From an uncultured bacterium (GTDB taxonomy: Bacteria > Cyanobacteriota > Vampirovibrionia > Gastranaerophilales > Gastranaerophilaceae): a DNA stretch of 36,255 nucleotides. Below are positions 7,046-17,726 of the stretch, one piece after another. A program made the position numbers and the translations under genes. Location of the stretch: positions 1 through 36,255 of the forward strand of contig CASDXV010000007.1 of the NCBI GenBank assembly GCA_949285255.1, read 5' to 3'. Numbering within the stretch: the stretch's first letter is position 1; each line of letters begins with the position of its first letter. Under the pieces are notes generated by a model. The model worked only from the letters and a program-made list of their open reading frames with translations, was not told the DNA's origin and made no database searches.

Positions 7046-9583
7046 ATGAGTGAAAAAACAAAACAAAATAAAACAGCAAAACATACAAAATATCTCACAA
7101 TCCACGGGCATTTTTACCAGCCGCCAAGGGAGAACCCTTGGATTGAAGAAATAGAGCTTCAAGAAAGCGCTACCCCTCGTCATGACTGGAATGACAAGAT
7201 TTGCTGGCAGTGCTATGAACCAAACTCCGTTTCAAGAATAGTAGATAATCAAAACAGAATTTTAAACATAGTAAATAACTATGAGCTTATGAGCTTCAAC
7301 TTTGGCCCTACACTTTTAAGCTGGATGGAAGTACACGCAAATAGTGCCTACAGAAGAATTATAGAGGCAGATAAAAACTCTGTGTCACTTCATCAGGGTC
7401 ACGGCTGTGCCATAGCCCAGGTTTATAATCACATAATACTGCCTCTTGCCAACCTTAATGACAAATATACTCAGGTAATATGGGGCATTAAGGACTTTGA
7501 AAAAAGATTTGAAAGAAAACCCGAGGGCATTTGGCTTGCTGAAACCGCAGTTGACGCTCAAACCCTTGAGGTGCTTATAGATTGCGGTATTAAATATACA
7601 ATTCTCTCCCCGCATCAGGCACAGTGTGTCAAAAGTCTTGAAAAAGAAGATACTTGGCATGATGTAAGCTGGGGAAGCATTGACCCGTCTATGCCATACA
7701 GGTATTTCCCTGATGAGGACGACAAAGAAAGATACATAGATTTATTTTTCTATGACGGAGCAATTTCAAAGTCTGTAGCGTTTGACAATCTTTTGTGTGA
7801 CGGTAATAAATTTGCAAACAGGCTGCAAGACGGCTATGTTCAAAACAGAAATCATCCGCAGCTTGTAAATATTGCAACAGATGGTGAAAGCTACGGACAC
7901 CACACAAAATTCGGCGATATGGCCCTGTCTTACGTGCTTGAAGTTAAAGCCGAAGAACTCGGCTTTAAAATAACAAATTACGGATGGTTTTTGGAAAAAT
8001 TCCCACCAAAATTTCAAGTGGAAATTAAACCCCAATCCTCTTGGAGCTGCTGCCATGGTGTAGGCAGATGGGCAGATGACTGCGGCTGCTCAACAGGAGC
8101 ACAACCGGGGTGGAATCAAAAATGGAGAAAACCTCTAAGAGATGCTCTTGATTATGTCAGGGATGAACTTATAAAAGTCTGCTCCTGCGAGGGTTCAAAG
8201 TATTACAAAGATTTTTGGGACGCAAGAAACAAATATATAGATGTCATTTTAGACAGAAGCGAAGAAAGCTACGAAAAATTCTTCAAAGAAAACGCCATAA
8301 AAAACCTCACTCAAAAAGAAAAGACAAAAGCCATAAAACTTATGGAAATGCAGCGCTTCTGCCAGCTTATGTACACAAGCTGCGGCTGGTTCTTTGCAGA
8401 AATTTCAGGTATAGAAACAACTCAAATAATGAAATACGCCCTAAGAGCAATGGAGATAGCACAAGAGTTTACAAATATAGATATAGAAAAGAAATTCCTC
8501 TCAATATTAAACAAAGCAAAAAGCAACATTGAAGGCTTTGGCACGGGAAAAGACGTGTTTGAAAAGTTTGTTAAGCCCTCTGTTGTTACAATAGAGCGCT
8601 TAACGGCACAGTGGGCATTTTCAAGCAAGTTTTTAAACCCCGAAGATTTAGATGAAATATACTGCTACAAAGTTAAAAAAATAAACACAAAAACCCTCAA
8701 AAAAAACCAAGCCTCAATTAACTTTGGCAGAATAGAATTTACATCAAAAATCACTTTTGAAAAGTTTGATATGTCATATGTTATTTTTAACACTTCAAGC
8801 GGTGAATACTACTGTAGTGTTAAAAAACTAACAGGACAAAACGAATACACAGACGACAAACAAAAAATCACCGACGTCTTTATGTCAAATGACTTAATTG
8901 AAACCCTAAAGACGATACAGGAGAGAATTTCAAGCTCTTACTACACGCTTAAAGACATACTAATTGACAGAAGAAAAGTAATTCTTGAAAAAATTCTTTT
9001 CTCAAAACTTATAAAAACAGAAAAAACATACCGCGAACTTTACGATGAACTTAAAGCACCTGTCTCATATTATATGGATTTGGGCATGGATATTCCTGAT
9101 GTATTTAGGGTAAGCGCTAAATTTACCCTTTTGAGGAAACTTGAAAATGAACTTGAAAAAATGGAAGATTTTTGCGACGAAAAAGCAGTAGCTAGAATAG
9201 TCCTTATAAAGCATAATGCGGATAAATTTTATATCAATCTTAATAAATGCAGGGCAGGCTCAATAATTTCAATAAAACTTGAAAACCTTATAAAAAAACT
9301 TGCCTCAGATATGCAAATTTCAACTGCCGATAATATTTTAGGTCTATTAAACATTCTTGAAAAACTAAATATTCAAGCAAATATTAATGAGGCGCAAAAT
9401 ATATTCTTTGAAGAGATATATTCAAAAATAAGTATCTTGATAGAGCATCTTGAAACATCGGATGATAAAAACACCGATAGAACTCTTGCGCTTAAAATAC
9501 TTGAAATCGGTCAAATGTTAAACATAAATACAGAGTTCTTTAGGCCGCATATAGATAAAGCAAGTCTGCCAAAAAGGAAATAA
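7046..9583 (+). CDS. GH57-family glycoside hydrolase with DUF3536-like C-terminal part
   Basis: Predicted cytoplasmic alpha-glucan-acting enzyme of family GH57 (amylase, amylopullulanase or branching-type activity). The N-terminal domain shows IHGHFYQPPRENPW (about residues 18-31), the nucleophile motif WLAETAVD with Glu166, and the acid/base motif ATDGESYGHH with Asp279. The region after about residue 330 is Cys-rich (CCHG, CGCS) and then helical, as in DUF3536 members. The 845-aa length fits that subgroup. There is no signal peptide. The start ATG has only a weak TAAGAG upstream and probably depends on readthrough from the preceding gene. Its stop is one base from the stop of the convergent gene, with no terminator between them. 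The exact substrate cannot be told from sequence. Confidence 0.85.
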   Translation: MSEKTKQNKTAKHTKYLTIHGHFYQPPRENPWIEEIELQESATPRHDWNDKICWQCYEPNSVSRIVDNQNRILNIVNNYELMSFNFGPTLLSWMEVHANSAYRRIIEADKNSVSLHQGHGCAIAQVYNHIILPLANLNDKYTQVIWGIKDFEKRFERKPEGIWLAETAVDAQTLEVLIDCGIKYTILSPHQAQCVKSLEKEDTWHDVSWGSIDPSMPYRYFPDEDDKERYIDLFFYDGAISKSVAFDNLLCDGNKFANRLQDGYVQNRNHPQLVNIATDGESYGHHTKFGDMALSYVLEVKAEELGFKITNYGWFLEKFPPKFQVEIKPQSSWSCCHGVGRWADDCGCSTGAQPGWNQKWRKPLRDALDYVRDELIKVCSCEGSKYYKDFWDARNKYIDVILDRSEESYEKFFKENAIKNLTQKEKTKAIKLMEMQRFCQLMYTSCGWFFAEISGIETTQIMKYALRAMEIAQEFTNIDIEKKFLSILNKAKSNIEGFGTGKDVFEKFVKPSVVTIERLTAQWAFSSKFLNPEDLDEIYCYKVKKINTKTLKKNQASINFGRIEFTSKITFEKFDMSYVIFNTSSGEYYCSVKKLTGQNEYTDDKQKITDVFMSNDLIETLKTIQERISSSYYTLKDILIDRRKVILEKILFSKLIKTEKTYRELYDELKAPVSYYMDLGMDIPDVFRVSAKFTLLRKLENELEKMEDFCDEKAVARIVLIKHNADKFYINLNKCRAGSIISIKLENLIKKLASDMQISTADNILGLLNILEKLNIQANINEAQNIFFEEIYSKISILIEHLETSDDKNTDRTLALKILEIGQMLNINTEFFRPHIDKASLPKRK

Positions 9584-9584
9584 C

Positions 9585-10205
9585 CTAAAACGGCTTAGCA
9601 AGAGCTTTAATGCCTTCAAACTCATATAGGAGCTTGGTTTTCTTACCATCGGCAATATGAGTTGCAAACATGGCGCAAACTATTGCTTCAAGAGAAGATG
9701 CGGCGAGCATATTATCAGGAAGCTCGTCAAATCCGTATTTTAGCTTAAGCGAATTTTGCAAACTCTTACAATCAGGAGAAGTCCTTGCAAGATAGTGCGC
9801 ACTTAGTCCATAAGCCTGTCTTAGCTGGTTAATGTCACATCTATATACCTCTAAACCCTCCTCTTTGATGTTAAGTAACACATCACACAACCTATTAGAG
9901 AGCCTTTTTGTCCATTTTTGCCTGTTAATTTTAAAATAGTCGCCAAGCATTTTATAATTTTTTGAATGTATTCTCCATTTACCTTCAAGCAAGGAGTTAT
10001 CATAAGGCACGGAAACACAGATAATTGAGTTGTGGATATATGGTGATGTATTTAAAAAAAGCTCGATATCCTGAGCAAAATAAAACTTGTCCAAAAGCAA
10101 AATTTTTGAATTTCTGTCTAAAACACAAACGGAACTGTCGTAGTTAGAAGAGTTTGACAACGACAAACCGATGAAGAAATTTTGTTTTCTTGACTTTTCA
10201 ACCAT
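9585..10205 (-). CDS. DUF429-like RNase H-fold protein, possibly inactive
   Basis: The 206-aa product resembles DUF429 proteins, predicted nucleases of RNase H fold: an N-terminal strand (FIGLSLSN), a second strand pair (SVCVLDRNSKI), and a C-terminal helix with DNMLAASSLEAIVCAMFA. In typical members the first strand carries an acidic residue (GID pattern); here that position reads GLSLS, so a catalytic Asp may be missing. The assignment is by pattern only. The ATG at 10205 has no Shine-Dalgarno and lies directly after a very good promoter, so the mRNA should be leaderless. It shares a compact bidirectional promoter with the ABC exporter. Confidence 0.6.
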   Translation of the reverse strand: MVEKSRKQNFFIGLSLSNSSNYDSSVCVLDRNSKILLLDKFYFAQDIELFLNTSPYIHNSIICVSVPYDNSLLEGKWRIHSKNYKMLGDYFKINRQKWTKRLSNRLCDVLLNIKEEGLEVYRCDINQLRQAYGLSAHYLARTSPDCKSLQNSLKLKYGFDELPDNMLAASSLEAIVCAMFATHIADGKKTKLLYEFEGIKALAKPF

Positions 10206-10244
10206 ATTTAAGAGTATAATTAACTATAATCATTTTTTCAAGGA
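10190..10244. promoter_or_regulatory. Symmetric bidirectional promoter
   Basis: Minus strand: TTGAAA (10241-10236), exactly 17 bases, TATACT (10218-10213), then +1 next to the ATG at 10205. Plus strand: TATAAT at 10215-10220 overlaps the minus -10 by four bases; a TTGACT at 10190-10195 with a 19-base spacer is a possible -35. A second TATAAT is at 10225-10230. AAGGA at 10240-10244 is the ribosome site of the exporter and overlaps the minus -35. Confidence 0.65.
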
Positions 10245-10249
10245 AAATT

Positions 10250-12025
10250 TTGTCCTTTATGTTTATTTCGGTTTTTATAGATTTTATAAACACTTTTGCA
10301 AGAGAATTCAGATTTAGGCTGGCTTTTCTCTTGTTGTTATCTTTAATAGCCGCAGGATTTGAGTTTTTAGGCCTTTCGCTTATCTACACTTTTGCAATCT
10401 TGCTTAGCAAAAATGAAATATCTATATCTATCTTAAACGCACTGAATATCCAAAATAGCCCCAAAATTCTGCTTTTGCTGGGCATTTTGGTTGCTTTTAC
10501 ATACATTTTTAAAGACATATTTATGATTTTATACATAAAATTCCAAAACGGACTTATTGCAAGAATTACAAACAAGATTTTTGAAAAAAACTATAAACTT
10601 TTCATTGGTCAGAATTATCTGCTTACAAGAAAAATCTCAAAATCAGACAAACAAAGAATTTTAGGCGAATCAATAAACATAATAATGAACGATTTTGTGG
10701 GTGCGGTACTATCTCTTATAGTAAATCTTATCGTTGCTTTTGGTATAATTCTTTACCTTTTTGTAAAATTTAAAACAACAGCAGTTATTATCTCTGTTTT
10801 TATTTTTGTCATTTGGTTTTTAGAGAGCAAATATTTTAAAACCCAAGCAAAAAAATACGGTGAAGCACTGAATATTACAGACAGAGAAAAACAAAACTTT
10901 ACCCTTGCCACAGTTGATTCTCAAAAAGAAGTAATAATTTATAACAAAAAAGACGATTTTTCAGATGTTGCAAACAAAATACAAAAACAATACACAAAAT
11001 GCAGATGCAATATGAGCACTAATAGGGCAATGCCTATGTATTTCACAGAAATCGGCGTTATGAGCACTTTTGTCTTGTTTGTTATTTTGCAGTTATTAAA
11101 AAACCCTGACGGCGCCGTCCTTGGTGCAGGGCTTGCAGCAATTGCAGCGGTAATTTTAAGAATCGTACCTACAATAAACAAAACTCAAAACTGTCTATAT
11201 GGCATAAACAGCTCAAAATACGAAGCTCAGTGGTTTTTAAACACTATAAAATCACTAAATATTAAAACCCCTCAAGCTGAAAAAAATAGCACCCCTCTTG
11301 ATTTTAAAGATAAAATAGCTTTTTTGGGGGTAAATTTTTGCTACGAAGACAATAAAGAAGTGCTAAAAGATATCAATTTTGAGATAAAAAAAGGCGAATT
11401 TGTAGGCATTACAGGGTTATCAGGCAGTGGAAAAACTACTCTTTTCAACCTTATATGCGGACTTTTAGAGCCTTGTAGCGGTGAAATTACAATTGACAAT
11501 GTAAAACTTGATAATACTAACGCTAAAATATGGCAAAATAACATAAGCATTCTCTCGCAAGAATTTTCACTCCCATTTAATACCATATGGCAAAATGTGG
11601 TACTTGAGCCTGATGAAAATAAAATAAAAAACTACAACTTTGAAAAAATAATACTTGCCCTTAAAAATGCAGGATTGAAAGAAGAAATATACTCTGACCT
11701 TCAAAAAAACCCATCCGACCTCTCTTGCGGTCAAAAACACAGAGTTGCGCTATCTCGAACATTTTACTTTGAAAGAAACATAATAATGCTCGATGAAGCA
11801 ACGGCGGCTCTTGATGTTGAAGCGGAAAACGAAATAAACAAAACACTTGAGCAAATTAAAGGAACTAAAACAATAATAGCAATAGCTCACAGGATAAAAA
11901 CCCTTAAAGACTGTGACAAGCTTATTTATATTGATGGGGGCAAAATAGTTGACACAGGCACTCTTGAATGCCTTTGCAAAAAACATCCGCCCTTTAAGCA
12001 CTTGGTTGATTTGTCAAAATTTTAA
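10250..12025 (+). CDS. ABC exporter (fused membrane and ATPase domains), PglK/MsbA-like
   Basis: A 591-aa half-transporter that would dimerise in the inner membrane and export a lipid, glycolipid or similar substrate. Residues 1 to about 330 contain about six hydrophobic segments. The ATPase domain has Walker A GLSGSGKTT (about 388-396), signature LSCGQ (about 491-495, with Cys where most have Gly), Walker B IIMLDEA (about 508-514), and the H-loop AIAHR. Overall style resembles PglK-type oligosaccharide flippases, but no glycan cluster is adjacent, so the substrate is open. The start is TTG at 10250, chosen because AAGGA lies five bases upstream; ATG 10259 would be 14 bases away. Confidence 0.9.
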   Translation: MSFMFISVFIDFINTFAREFRFRLAFLLLLSLIAAGFEFLGLSLIYTFAILLSKNEISISILNALNIQNSPKILLLLGILVAFTYIFKDIFMILYIKFQNGLIARITNKIFEKNYKLFIGQNYLLTRKISKSDKQRILGESINIIMNDFVGAVLSLIVNLIVAFGIILYLFVKFKTTAVIISVFIFVIWFLESKYFKTQAKKYGEALNITDREKQNFTLATVDSQKEVIIYNKKDDFSDVANKIQKQYTKCRCNMSTNRAMPMYFTEIGVMSTFVLFVILQLLKNPDGAVLGAGLAAIAAVILRIVPTINKTQNCLYGINSSKYEAQWFLNTIKSLNIKTPQAEKNSTPLDFKDKIAFLGVNFCYEDNKEVLKDINFEIKKGEFVGITGLSGSGKTTLFNLICGLLEPCSGEITIDNVKLDNTNAKIWQNNISILSQEFSLPFNTIWQNVVLEPDENKIKNYNFEKIILALKNAGLKEEIYSDLQKNPSDLSCGQKHRVALSRTFYFERNIIMLDEATAALDVEAENEINKTLEQIKGTKTIIAIAHRIKTLKDCDKLIYIDGGKIVDTGTLECLCKKHPPFKHLVDLSKF

Positions 12026-12028
12026 AAA

Positions 12029-12056
12029 GACCCCTTTTGGATATCAAAAAGGGGTC
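12029..12056. terminator. Terminator between the ABC exporter and the 80-aa gene
   Basis: GACCCCTTTTG (12029-12039) pairs with CAAAAAGGGGTC (12045-12056). On the minus strand it is followed by TTTTT, so it mainly ends the 80-aa gene. It can also act on the exporter transcript. Confidence 0.75.
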
Positions 12057-12072
12057 AAAATGAGCAGAAGGA

Positions 12073-12315
12073 TTATTTTTTAGAAAAGCATTGCCTTGCG
12101 ACAGAAAATAATTTAACAAAAGATTCGATAAAAGCTATCAAACTTTCGACAAGGGCTTTTTCCTCCTCTTCTTCCACTCCTTTTATGTCTATCAGCTCAA
12201 GTAGAAAATTGTAAATAAAAGTTTTTTTGTTCTTTGTTTTAGCATACTCAGCAAGTGTACCTGCAAGATTTGCCATTTTTGAGAAAACATCTTTAATTAC
12301 TTCACTCTTTGCCAT
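12073..12315 (-). CDS. Small helical protein, unknown function
   Basis: The 80-aa product is not recognised. It is predicted helical, with an acidic run (GVEEEEEK) in the middle and a hydrophobic C-terminal helix (ESLIAFIESFVKLF) ending in Lys-Lys. No signal peptide is seen. A near-consensus AAGGAGG lies about six bases before the ATG and a strong terminator follows the stop, so it is very probably expressed as a single gene. The C-terminal hydrophobic helix could allow peripheral membrane binding or dimerisation. Confidence 0.7.
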   Translation of the reverse strand: MAKSEVIKDVFSKMANLAGTLAEYAKTKNKKTFIYNFLLELIDIKGVEEEEEKALVESLIAFIESFVKLFSVARQCFSKK

Positions 12316-12401
12316 TTATACCTCCTTCAACTTGTTACAGAATGATTTTATCCGCATTTTTGGTTGAAAATTTTTTTTAGGTGACAGGTAAAACCAAATA
12401 T

Positions 12402-12441
12402 TTAACAAAAATGTAAAATTTGTGTTACAATTCATACAAAG
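12402..12441 (+). promoter_or_regulatory. Promoter of the small membrane protein gene
   Basis: TTAACA (12402-12407) and TACAAT (12426-12431) are separated by 18 bases. The leader would be about ten bases and includes AAAGG. The remaining sequence from 12316 shows nothing further. Confidence 0.45.
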
Positions 12442-12447
12442 GTAGTT

Positions 12448-12720
12448 ATGGAAAAAAATAAAGACAACGCTTTTTTTTGGATAGGAACGCTATTTTTAGT
12501 CGCAGCGCTTCTTGTTTTGACCTTTTTACCAAAGATAATTTTTGACTTTATACCGTTTTTTTATATAGAAATTAACAAATTCAGAAGTATAGGTTTAGCA
12601 CTGTTTTTAATTGTGCTGGCTTTTTATTTTATGAGCAAAAATACATACAAAAAGCAGCTTTTGGCGGCTGCTTTAGGGTTTTTATATTACTTTGTTTTTA
12701 TTAACTTTTTTGCAGACTAA
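12448..12720 (+). CDS. Small integral membrane protein, unknown
   Basis: A 90-aa product with about three hydrophobic segments (roughly residues 9-28, 46-62 and 68-87) separated by short basic loops. The family is not recognised. AAAGG lies a few bases upstream of the ATG and a plausible promoter precedes it. Its TAA stop overlaps the TAG stop of the convergent outer-membrane factor gene inside a shared CTAA, and no terminator separates the two, so the pair should produce overlapping antisense 3' ends. Confidence 0.7.
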   Translation: MEKNKDNAFFWIGTLFLVAALLVLTFLPKIIFDFIPFFYIEINKFRSIGLALFLIVLAFYFMSKNTYKKQLLAAALGFLYYFVFINFFAD

Positions 12721-14426
12721 ATCTCATCCTCATCAGCATTATCAAGCGCCGGCAGAGTCTGACCTATTGCGCGCTCAAGGTTTGCTTTAGCGCTGTTAAA
12801 TTGATAAATCGTATTAAGATAAGACAATCTGGCGTCGTAATACTGGATTTGAGCCTCTTTGTACTCAATGGCATCACTTACACCGACTCTATACCTGCCT
12901 TGAGAGAGTTCATAATTTTCTTTTGCTTTTTTGACCGCCAACTTTGCCACAGGAACTCTTTGCTTAGCGTCAACAAGTTTTACAAATGTGCTTTGAATAT
13001 CATAGTAAATATCATTTACCGTAGCTTTTGAGTCGTATTTTTGCTTTTCAAGCTGAGCGCGGGCTTCTTTTATCTGGTTTCTTATAAGAAAAGGGTTAAT
13101 TGCAGGGAATGTTAAATACCCGCCAAAATCCCACCAGTTGGTATCTGCTACGGTATTATTAACCCCGCCTATTGAGTAATTTGCCTGAAAATTAAGCGAT
13201 GGAAAATAAGTTTTTTTAGCAAGTTTTACAGCCTGATCGGCCGTTTCAACATTGATTTTTGCTATTTTTAGCTCAGGACGGGCCTCGTTTGCAATTTCAA
13301 CAGCACGCCTCATATCTATATCAACATCCTGAAAAGGTGCGGATGTATCAATAATATAAGGGGGTATAAAAGGCAGCCCCATTAAATTATTCAAATTTGA
13401 AATTGCGATATCAACATTGTTGCTTGCACTTATTAACTTTGCTCTGGCATCTTCCATATTAACCTGAGCAATCGTAACATCAACTTTCGGTTTTGTTCCG
13501 ACTTCATAGAAAGCAAGCGCCTGATTATACATAATTTCAAACTGTTCAAGGGTTTCTTGGGCTACTCTTTTTGCTTCAATTGCATAAATCAGGTTATAGT
13601 AAGCGTCTTTCAATTGACATACCACTTCATTTACAACAGAATCGATATTTGACTTAGAAGATTCCCAGTTGAGTTTATCTATTGTGTATTGGTTTTGGGT
13701 ATAGCCAAAGTCATAAACAAGCTGAGATATGCCGATTGAGCCCATTACATATTTTGTAAACGGGTCAATAACAAAGCCTCTGCTTCTAAAGTTGCTCATA
13801 TCAGGCTTAATCCTTGATATTCCGCCCTGAAGATTTACGACGGGAGAATAGTTAGATAAAGTCTGACCTTTTCTAAATTTCATAGCCTCAGCATTAGCAT
13901 AAGCCGCTTTAATTTTTGGATTATTGATAAGAGCAAGTTCAAGGCAATCTGCTAGATTTAATTCAAGAGTTTTTTGCACCGAACCTGCTATAGTTATGGA
14001 TTTATCTGAACTGTTGCCGACAGGCATATAACCGTCAATCGGGATTAGATATTCATCATATTTATTTTCTTTTTTCTTCTTTTCTTTTTTAGGCTTTTTA
14101 ACTTCTTGCTTTTTTGCAACGGCTTCTTTGTTTTGCTCTTGTTTTTCTACAGGCTCTTTTGCTACCTGTTCAACATCTTTTTTTTCTCTTTTTTTGAAAA
14201 ATTCAAATGTCTTTTTCTCGCGCTTTGCTTCTTCTGTAGTTTCTTTTTTATCTTTTTTGAAAAAACCTACATTTTTTTCTTTATTTTGAGCTTTTGCATA
14301 TGCAAGGTACTCGTTTTCTAAACTTATGCCCTCATGCCAGCTTGCTTCATTATCTTGCGCAAAAGCAGGCAAACAGTTAAGAAAAACGAGATTTAATATT
14401 ATAAAATAAGACAAAAATCTACGCAT
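12717..14426 (-). CDS. TolC-like outer-membrane efflux protein with a Lys/Glu-rich linker
   Basis: Outer-membrane channel of a tripartite efflux pump, with two OEP repeats over residues about 130-560 (helical segments such as [18 protein letters not shown] and the second-repeat counterpart [16 protein letters not shown]). I place the start at ATG 14426, not further upstream, because a signal peptide begins there (MRRFLSYF to AFAQ) and AAAGGGA lies upstream. The product is 569 aa. The start overlaps the pump gene's stop by eight bases, which suggests translational coupling. Residues about 28-118 are an unusual charged segment of Lys and Glu with repeated FFKK units before the channel domain. 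It is the last gene of the mfp-rnd-tolC operon. Confidence 0.92.
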   Translation of the reverse strand: MRRFLSYFIILNLVFLNCLPAFAQDNEASWHEGISLENEYLAYAKAQNKEKNVGFFKKDKKETTEEAKREKKTFEFFKKREKKDVEQVAKEPVEKQEQNKEAVAKKQEVKKPKKEKKKKENKYDEYLIPIDGYMPVGNSSDKSITIAGSVQKTLELNLADCLELALINNPKIKAAYANAEAMKFRKGQTLSNYSPVVNLQGGISRIKPDMSNFRSRGFVIDPFTKYVMGSIGISQLVYDFGYTQNQYTIDKLNWESSKSNIDSVVNEVVCQLKDAYYNLIYAIEAKRVAQETLEQFEIMYNQALAFYEVGTKPKVDVTIAQVNMEDARAKLISASNNVDIAISNLNNLMGLPFIPPYIIDTSAPFQDVDIDMRRAVEIANEARPELKIAKINVETADQAVKLAKKTYFPSLNFQANYSIGGVNNTVADTNWWDFGGYLTFPAINPFLIRNQIKEARAQLEKQKYDSKATVNDIYYDIQSTFVKLVDAKQRVPVAKLAVKKAKENYELSQGRYRVGVSDAIEYKEAQIQYYDARLSYLNTIYQFNSAKANLERAIGQTLPALDNADEDEI

Positions 14427-17400
14427 CGTGGTTGTTTCCCTTTTTAGCGTTTTTCTCGCGTCGCTTTTTAGCCGCATCTTCTCTTGCCTGTTGAATTACA
14501 ACGTAAAATGCCGGAACAAGGATAGTACCTACAATAGCAGCTGCTATCATACCGCCAAAAACCGTCATACCAAGAGAACGACGGCTCTCAGCCCCCGGGC
14601 CTACGGCAAAGACAAGAGGCAGCATACCTAAAATAAAGGCAATTACAGTCATCATAACGGCCCTAAATCTTATCCTTGCAGCTTCAATTGCAGCATCAAA
14701 TATGCTCATTCCCTGCTCTTCGCGGGCGGTTTTTGCAAACTCGATAATCAAAATCGCCTGTTTTGCAGCAAGACCGATTAACATAATAAGCCCTATTTGA
14801 GCGTACAAGTCAAGCGAATAACCTGCAATATATTGAAACACCAGAGCTCCAAGCATTGCAATGGGTGCAATCAGCATAACACCAACAGGAAGCATCCAGC
14901 TTTCATACAACGCAACCAAGAACAAATAAACAAATATCAACGACATTGCGAGCACAACTGTCGTCTGTCCGCTTGATTCAATCTCTTGCAAACTTGTACC
15001 TGACCAAGCAAAAGTCATATCCTCAGGTAAAACCTCGTTTGAAATTCTCTCCATTTCCTTAATCGCCTGACCAGAGCTTTTTCCCTTTGCAGGGTTACCG
15101 CTTATCTGAACGGATTTATACATGTTAAACCTTGTAATATCATAGGGCCCTGTTACGGGTTCAATCCTTACAACAGAACTTAAAGGAGATGACTTACCGT
15201 CAGATGATTTAATATAAACCTTGCTCATATCGGCAGGTGCAGAACGAAAAGCCTCCTGAGCCTGCAAAACTACACGGAAAACACGACCATACAGGTTAAA
15301 GTCATTAACATAAGTCTGACCAAACTGAGAAGATAAAGCCGTATATATCTCATCTACAGGAATGCCCTGAGCAAGAGCTTTTGCATAGTCAATATTAATC
15401 AAAAACTGAGGAATGTTAGCGTTAAACTGAGTAAATACTCCCGTTACAACAGAACTCCTGTTAGCTTCATAAATAAGCTTATTAGCCTCATCATTAAGCT
15501 CCTGCGGTGTTCTGTTTGCTTTATCCAAAAGCTGATACTCAAAACCGCCATACATACTAAGACCTGTAATTGCAGGAGGTATGAAAGAAAATATCTTTGC
15601 ATTAGGATACTTTGCACTTAGAGCATTTACATTTGAGCGAATATCATCAAGAGTTTTTTTAGACTGGTATTTTTTCTCTTTACTCATAAAGATTTGCTTG
15701 TACCAAGGCACTGCTCGCCTTTCTTCCCAAGGTTCAAAGTGGGTAATAATCATCGAAGTATTTTGACCGTTAATACCCTCTAAACCAAGGACGTTATGCA
15801 CGCCGGGGATTTTTTTAATATCTTTTTCAAGTTCATCTGTTATAGACATAGTCTTAGACAAAGAAGAACCGTCTTTCAGCTGAACACTTGTAAATAAAGC
15901 ACCAGAGTCTTCATTGGGTAAAAAGCCTGTGGGAATTATTTTAAAGAGGAATAAAAGTGCAACAACAAGAGCCACATATGTAATTTTTGTTCTTGAAGGC
16001 TTTTCAATATAGTATTTTGAACCTTCAATATATGTATCTCTTATCCTGTCAAACATTCTGTTGAATTTTTTAATTGTAATATCCCAAGCGGTTGCAATAA
16101 ACTCACCCCAAGCCTTAATAAGCGCTATACCTTGAAGATTTTGATTGTGCGACCAGTAATCCTTGTACAATTCTCTATATTTATTAAAGAAAGTTCTTTT
16201 TGGCAACTCATCTTTTGATTTTAAAATAGTAGCACATAACGCCGGAGCCAAAGTAAGAGCTACAAGGGTTGAAAAACCTATTGAGACAGCAATTGTAACG
16301 GCAAATTGCTGATACATTTTACCTGTAATACCTGGGATAAAAGCAACCGGAACAAAAACTGCCATCAGAACAAGAGAGGTAGCTAGGACCGCACCTGAAA
16401 CCTCATCCATTGAAATTATAGCGGCATCACGCGGCGAAAGACCCGCCTCAATGTGCCTTTGTACGTTTTCAATAACAACAATAGCATCATCTACTACAGT
16501 ACCTACCGCAAGTACAAAGCCAAAAAGCGTCAGGGTATTTATCGAAAAACCAAGTATAGCAAAAATAATTATTGTACCTATTAAAGACACGGGAATTGCA
16601 ACAAATGGTATAAAAGGCGCTCTGACATCCCCCAAAAAGAGGTACACAACCATAATTACAAGAAATATTGCAAGAACAATTGCCTTTATAACTTCACTTA
16701 ATGATTCTTTGATAAAATCTGTTGAATCCCTAAATACCTCATAAGCTATGCCCTCAGGAAAACCCTTGGAGAGCTCTTGCATTTTTTTGTTACAGTTATT
16801 TGCAAGCTCAACCGCGTTAGCATCAGCAAGTTGAATTACCTGAATAACCGCAACAGGCTGCAAGTCAACTCGTCCTAAGTAATCGTAAGTTTCTGAATCA
16901 AGCTCGACTTTTGCAACGTCTGAAACCTTAATAACAGAGCCGTCAGGGTTAGATTTTACAATGATATTTTCAAATTCTTCAACCGTCTTTAATCTGCCTG
17001 AAGTCCTCAAGACTATAGACATGTCTTTTTTATTTACAAGGGGCTCGTTACCAATATTACCTGCGGGGACTTGAGCGTTTTGAGCAGCAACTGCGGCATT
17101 AACATCGGCAGGCGAAATATTTAGCGCAGCAAGCTTTTGGGCATCTAACCAAATGCGCATAGCGTAATCTCTGCCGCCAAATACCACAACTTCGCCAATG
17201 CCCTCAACACGGGCAAGTTCATCTTTTATAAATATTGATGCGTAGTTTGCAAGGTCAACAAGACTTTTTGAACCGTCAGGAGAAAAAACCTTGTAGATTA
17301 CAAGACCTGCGCCTGCGGTAGATTCTTTAATTGTAAGACCGTATCTTTTAACCTCGTCAGGCAAACGAGCGGTCGCAAGAGAAGTTTTGTTTTGAACATT

Positions 17401-17715
17401 TACTACCGCCATGTCAGGATTTGTACCGACTTTAAAGTAAATACTCAACTTATAGCTGCCGTTTTTGGAGCTGGATGTCATATAGAGCATATCTTCTACA
17501 CCGTTTACGGCAGATTCAATAGGAGCAGCAACTGTTGACTCTATAACATCAGAACTTGCACCGGGATATGTAGCGGAAACAATTACCTGAGGAGGAGTGA
17601 TTGTAGGATATTGTTCAAAAGGCAGACCCTTAAGAGCAATTAAACCCGCTAAGGTTATAACAAGCGAGATTACAATTGCAAATCTTGGTCTGTCTATAAA
17701 AAACTTTGAAAACAT
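14419..17715 (-). CDS. RND multidrug efflux permease (HAE1/AcrB family)
   Basis: Proton-driven inner-membrane pump that takes substrates from the periplasm and inner leaflet and passes them to the outer-membrane channel. The 1098-aa length, the start [13 protein letters not shown], two large periplasmic loops and about twelve membrane segments fit the HAE1 family. The proton-relay residues are present: paired Asp in [11 protein letters not shown] (about residue 410) and Lys in [15 protein letters not shown]. The ATG lies 11 bases after the stop of the fusion-protein gene, with a weak ribosome site. Substrate range cannot be read from sequence; drugs, bile salts or fatty acids are typical. Confidence 0.96.
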   Translation of the reverse strand: MFSKFFIDRPRFAIVISLVITLAGLIALKGLPFEQYPTITPPQVIVSATYPGASSDVIESTVAAPIESAVNGVEDMLYMTSSSKNGSYKLSIYFKVGTNPDMAVVNVQNKTSLATARLPDEVKRYGLTIKESTAGAGLVIYKVFSPDGSKSLVDLANYASIFIKDELARVEGIGEVVVFGGRDYAMRIWLDAQKLAALNISPADVNAAVAAQNAQVPAGNIGNEPLVNKKDMSIVLRTSGRLKTVEEFENIIVKSNPDGSVIKVSDVAKVELDSETYDYLGRVDLQPVAVIQVIQLADANAVELANNCNKKMQELSKGFPEGIAYEVFRDSTDFIKESLSEVIKAIVLAIFLVIMVVYLFLGDVRAPFIPFVAIPVSLIGTIIIFAILGFSINTLTLFGFVLAVGTVVDDAIVVIENVQRHIEAGLSPRDAAIISMDEVSGAVLATSLVLMAVFVPVAFIPGITGKMYQQFAVTIAVSIGFSTLVALTLAPALCATILKSKDELPKRTFFNKYRELYKDYWSHNQNLQGIALIKAWGEFIATAWDITIKKFNRMFDRIRDTYIEGSKYYIEKPSRTKITYVALVVALLFLFKIIPTGFLPNEDSGALFTSVQLKDGSSLSKTMSITDELEKDIKKIPGVHNVLGLEGINGQNTSMIITHFEPWEERRAVPWYKQIFMSKEKKYQSKKTLDDIRSNVNALSAKYPNAKIFSFIPPAITGLSMYGGFEYQLLDKANRTPQELNDEANKLIYEANRSSVVTGVFTQFNANIPQFLINIDYAKALAQGIPVDEIYTALSSQFGQTYVNDFNLYGRVFRVVLQAQEAFRSAPADMSKVYIKSSDGKSSPLSSVVRIEPVTGPYDITRFNMYKSVQISGNPAKGKSSGQAIKEMERISNEVLPEDMTFAWSGTSLQEIESSGQTTVVLAMSLIFVYLFLVALYESWMLPVGVMLIAPIAMLGALVFQYIAGYSLDLYAQIGLIMLIGLAAKQAILIIEFAKTAREEQGMSIFDAAIEAARIRFRAVMMTVIAFILGMLPLVFAVGPGAESRRSLGMTVFGGMIAAAIVGTILVPAFYVVIQQAREDAAKKRREKNAKKGNNHDA

Positions 17716-17726
17716 ACTCTATACCG

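Noticed and set aside
8215-8532. A plus-strand Lys/Arg-rich frame inside the GH57 gene
   Set aside because: It is a shifted frame of a clearly coding region with extreme basic composition and no ribosome site.
14426-14477. Upstream start of the TolC-like gene
   Set aside because: The extra 17 residues lie within the pump gene and would hide the signal peptide. ATG 14426 gives a clean signal peptide and a coupled start.
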